Source: Deltaproteobacteria bacterium
GTDB taxonomy: Bacteria > Desulfobacterota > Desulfobaccia > Desulfobaccales > 0-14-0-80-60-11
Length of the DNA: 37,083 bases
Assembly: GCA_030655955.1 (NCBI GenBank)
Contig: JAUSOZ010000057.1
Span: forward strand, 1 to 37,083
Direction: 5' to 3'
The notes below the pieces were generated by a model. The model did no database searches. It was not told where the DNA came from and was given only the letters and a program-made list of their open reading frames with translations. The position numbers and the translations under genes were made by a program. Below are positions 34,763-37,083 of the stretch, one piece after another. Position 1 is the first letter of the stretch; each line of letters begins with the position of its first letter.

Positions 34763-35470
34763 TCAAATTTCCCGGCTGCAGCCGATCCCCTGGCCGGTGA
34801 GGATGTAATATTCCTCACCGGCGCAGGCCAGACAGACCTTCTGGCCGGCCTGCACCCGGATGCGGGACTCCATCACCCCCTCACCGCAGCGGGTGCATAC
34901 CTCCGTGGCAAAAATCGGGGCAAAGGCCGGCATCTGGATGGTGAGGGTCTCGATCAGGAACTGCTCGGAGAGGTCCACCTCTTCCAACTCCCGCCGGGCC
35001 ACGGCCCCCCACAGGTGGTGAAAGCGGTGCTGGTCCTCGGCGTTCCCCTGGCGCTGCACCACCACTTTCTCAAACAACGGCCCCGCGGCGGGATAGCGGG
35101 CAAACATGCGCTCCCGGAAATCGGGATGCACCACCAGGCGCACGGCGGCCCCGTTCTGGCGCCGGGCCACGGTGACCGCGGTCTTGCCCAGGTCTTTGTA
35201 AATCAAGCCGTTGTTGCCGAAGGTGCAGCCGGTGACCATCTGGATGCCGTCGGTGAAGCAGTTGTTGCACTCCACGATGGCCACCACCTCCTCCATGCCG
35301 GTGTTCTCCTGGTCCAGGTAGGCCATGGCGTACTGCCCGGCCTTGACCCCCAGGGTGAGGCCGGGACAGAGGTGGCCGTGAATAGTTTCGGCATGCCGCA
35401 ACAACCCTTCCAGGTCGCGGCTGCGAATCATGGTTTCTACGGCCGCTCGGGCCGAGGCGTGTTCGTGCAT
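34763..35470 (-). CDS. FmdE-family protein with C-terminal zinc ribbon
   Basis: A 235-residue FmdE (formylmethanofuran dehydrogenase subunit E) family member. The FmdE core has HGHLCPGLTLGVKAG and ECNNCFTDGIQMVTGCTFGN, with conserved His and Cys ligands. The C-terminus has CTRCGEGVMES...CLACAGEEYY, a four-cysteine zinc ribbon. Proteins like this are common in anaerobes and linked to molybdenum/tungsten formate or formylmethanofuran enzymes, but an isolated copy has no assigned reaction. ATG 35470 follows AAGGAGG at ten bases. No dehydrogenase subunits are nearby. Confidence 0.9.
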   Translation of the reverse strand: MHEHASARAAVETMIRSRDLEGLLRHAETIHGHLCPGLTLGVKAGQYAMAYLDQENTGMEEVVAIVECNNCFTDGIQMVTGCTFGNNGLIYKDLGKTAVTVARRQNGAAVRLVVHPDFRERMFARYPAAGPLFEKVVVQRQGNAEDQHRFHHLWGAVARRELEEVDLSEQFLIETLTIQMPAFAPIFATEVCTRCGEGVMESRIRVQAGQKVCLACAGEEYYILTGQGIGCSREI

Positions 35471-35703
35471 GATGAGAAATCCTCCTTCAGGGAGATGCTC
35501 AGAGATGGGCCGGGCTGGTTTCGGTCACCCCCCCCCAGGTCTTGAATGGAAAGGCTCTGGCTGTGCGTCAAAGAGCCCATAAGCATCATGTTGTGGGGCA
35601 TGTCCAGTTCCCGGGATAGGGCGTCCACTACCTCCGGTGTGGGTTGATCCCCGGCCAGAGGCGCGGCGCTCTCGGTTTCCCGTGCTGCGCCCATGTTCAA
35701 CAT
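35437..35703 (-). CDS. Possible small ORF upstream of fmdE-like gene
   Basis: An 88-residue frame (or 85 from the second ATG) containing PTPEVVDALSRELDMPHNMM, which reads like real protein, and fairly GC-rich third positions. It overlaps the FmdE-family start by 34 bases, where its C-terminus becomes arbitrary-looking, and no ribosome site precedes either ATG. It could be a small unknown gene, a leader peptide or a remnant. It fills most of the gap between the FmdE gene and the divergent exonuclease gene, which otherwise holds nothing recognised. Confidence 0.3.
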   Translation of the reverse strand: MLNMGAARETESAAPLAGDQPTPEVVDALSRELDMPHNMMLMGSLTHSQSLSIQDLGGGDRNQPGPSLSISLKEDFSSCTNTPRPERP

Positions 35704-35827
35704 ATTTAAATGATTTTGCCGTTTTTGTCGATGTTTTCATCGTGGTCCATAGGGATTTGCGCCCGGGGCGATTCGGTGCTAAAATTCGGCATCATTCCGG
35801 GTTTAGCCCCCTCCTGACGGGTGAGAC

Positions 35828-36583
35828 ATGCATCTGAAACAAACCATCCTGGGCCTTTTAAGCCCCGAGGCCCTGAAAGAAGCCTGCGGCCATCTGGACA
35901 TGGACCTCAATTGCCGGACCAAGGCGGCCATGGTACGCCATCTCCTGCCTCAGGAGTCCATATCCATTGAATGCTTGCTGCCGCTTTTGACCGAAGCGGA
36001 GTTGCAGGCAGTGTGCGCCGCCTGCGGGGTGTCCGCCACCGGCCGGAAGGCCACCCTGATCAAGAGGCTGGTCAAACAGGCCCGGGGCCCGACCTTTGTG
36101 GCCCTGGACTTTGAGACCGCCGACTATCCCCGGGACAGCGCCTGCGCCCTGGGTTTGGTGCGGGTGGAAAACCACCAGATCGTCCGGCGCACCTATCACC
36201 TCATCCGGCCGCCCCGCCGCAGATTTGCTTTTACCTATTTGCACGGCATTACCTGGGAAGACGTGGCCGGCCAGCCGACTTTTGCCGAACTATGGCCGAG
36301 CCTGACTCCGATCCTTGAAGGTGTCGATTTTCTGGCGGCTCACAATGCCTCGTTTGACCGCTCGGTGCTGCAGCGGTGTTGTGAGACCGCGGGGTTGAGC
36401 CTCCCGGGGCTTCCCTTTGAGTGCACCGTGCGCCTGGCCCGGCAAACCTGGAACATTTTCCCTACCAAGTTAAATAACGTCTGCGACCACCTGGGAATTA
36501 CCCTGAAGCACCATCATGCCGCCTCCGATGCCGAGGCCTGCGCCCTGATCGTCATCGCGGCGCACCAAATTCCCCCAAAATAA
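35828..36583 (+). CDS. SAP-like/DEDDh 3'-5' exonuclease
   Basis: A 251-residue protein. Residues about 1-85 contain two similar helical segments (LLSPEALKEACGHLDMDLNC and LLTEAELQAVCAACGVSATG, each followed by a K/R-x-x-x-x-x-R-L helix) like SAP DNA-binding motifs. Residues 90-250 form a DEDDh exonuclease resembling the polymerase III epsilon subunit: Asp94/Glu96 in VALDFETA, HNASFDRSVL for motif II, and HHAASDAEACA for motif III with its His and Asp. All acidic residues are kept, so nuclease activity is likely. ATG 35828 lies 12 bases after CTCCTGACGGG, with a weak ribosome site. The target (DNA repair or RNA) is unknown. Confidence 0.85.
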   Translation: MHLKQTILGLLSPEALKEACGHLDMDLNCRTKAAMVRHLLPQESISIECLLPLLTEAELQAVCAACGVSATGRKATLIKRLVKQARGPTFVALDFETADYPRDSACALGLVRVENHQIVRRTYHLIRPPRRRFAFTYLHGITWEDVAGQPTFAELWPSLTPILEGVDFLAAHNASFDRSVLQRCCETAGLSLPGLPFECTVRLARQTWNIFPTKLNNVCDHLGITLKHHHAASDAEACALIVIAAHQIPPK

Positions 36584-36591
36584 TTTCTCGC

Positions 36592-37083
36592 TTAAAGCTC
36601 TGCCCGCCAGAGCAGGAACGGGGCGCCCTCCCGGTTCAGCCACCGGCGCCGGGCGGCATAGTCCGGCAGGATGGCGGCCACCTGGCCCCAGAACCGGGGG
36701 TTGTGTCCGGAAACCTTGAGGTGCGCCAGTTCATGCACCACCACGTAGTCGATGACCATTGGCGGGCACAGGATGAGGCGCCAGTTGAAGCGGAGCTTGC
36801 CGTCGGGGTGGCATTCGCCCCAGCGCCGCTTCCAGCCTTTGAGCTCCACCGGCCCCGGCGTCAGGCCCATATGGGCCGCAAAATGGGCCACCCGGGCCTG
36901 AAGCTGCGTCAAGGCGCGCTGGGCGTACCAGGCGACCAACCGGGGCCAGAGAGCGGCCCCTGCCGGCAGAGGCACTCGAATCTCCGGCCCATTCAGGCTT
37001 ACGGCTCCGGTTGCCCCCCTGAGCACCGTCAGCCGGAAGGCTTCTCCCAGGAGGTAGGCTTCACCGGCCTTGATTCGCCCCCA
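36592..37083 (-). CDS. YgjP/WLM-like zinc metallopeptidase, 5'-truncated by window edge
   Basis: Open frame running off the window end; the in-frame sequence upstream of the track's GTG 37026 (WGRIKAGEAYLLGEAFRLTV) is clearly coding, so the true start lies outside. The catalytic motif is VVHELAHLKVSGHNPRFW, an HExxH zinc site with a third histidine, as in the YgjP/DUF45 family. KRRWGECHPDGKLRFNWRLI is another hallmark. The physiological substrate is not known for the family. It converges with the exonuclease gene, eight bases apart. Confidence 0.88.
   Translation of the reverse strand, partial: WGRIKAGEAYLLGEAFRLTVLRGATGAVSLNGPEIRVPLPAGAALWPRLVAWYAQRALTQLQARVAHFAAHMGLTPGPVELKGWKRRWGECHPDGKLRFNWRLILCPPMVIDYVVVHELAHLKVSGHNPRFWGQVAAILPDYAARRRWLNREGAPFLLWRAEL

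Noticed and set aside
34400-35545. Plus-strand ORF (381 aa) opposite the FmdE-family gene
   Set aside because: Shadow ORF running through a repeat block; no motif or ribosome site.

Overview
The window looks like a piece of the chromosome of a GC-rich anaerobic deltaproteobacterium (Desulfobacterota-like). The support is gene content: a sigma-54 two-component pair, several universal stress proteins, an FmdE-type protein, a selenocysteine tRNA, an encapsulated-ferritin-like protein, and GyrB with the long proteobacterial insert. This placement is an inference, not a measured phylogeny.

Layout. 1-2622: a 5'-truncated membrane histidine kinase and its NtrC-type regulator. 2640-about 6180: a strikingly AT-rich accessory island. 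It holds a minus-strand cassette (MerR regulator, small membrane protein, dCTP deaminase/dUTPase-fold protein with a membrane tail, radical SAM/SPASM enzyme) that converges on a DUF2284 metal-binding protein. 6404-14851: a stress and small-molecule block with four UspA-type proteins, a TauE/SafE exporter plus a TIGR02186-like partner, a PEP-synthase-like protein without the usual C-terminal barrel, and a lone receiver domain. A MITE-like element lies inside it. 15154-20315: a nucleotidyltransferase-like protein, an RNase E/G with a 3 x 61-residue repetitive tail, and ilvD. 20759-25721: dnaN, a TIGR04076-like protein, a CGGC protein and gyrB. No dnaA or recF is visible here.

25792-32498 is a probable metal/stress block: a hypothetical protein, a zinc-ribbon protein coupled to an ECF sigma factor, a PTS EIIA/P-type ATPase fusion, an EncFtn-like ferritin on the opposite strand, a zf-HC2 anti-sigma factor, a CnrR/ZraP-like periplasmic sensor and a secreted Gly/Gln-rich protein. 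32690-37083: SlyD, an unlisted 47-aa ORF, selC, a secreted LolA/DUF4412-like protein, FmdE, a SAP-like/DEDDh exonuclease and a truncated YgjP-type metallopeptidase.

The best candidate for an undescribed system is the AT-rich cassette. A MerR-type promoter with a 12-bp perfect inverted repeat (16/15 extended) appears to drive a membrane-tethered, probably non-catalytic Dcd-fold protein together with a SPASM radical SAM enzyme. Its function is unknown. The EIIA/P-type ATPase fusion and the barrel-less PEP-synthase-like protein are the next most unusual genes. Several intergenic spacers carry dispersed palindromic repeats.
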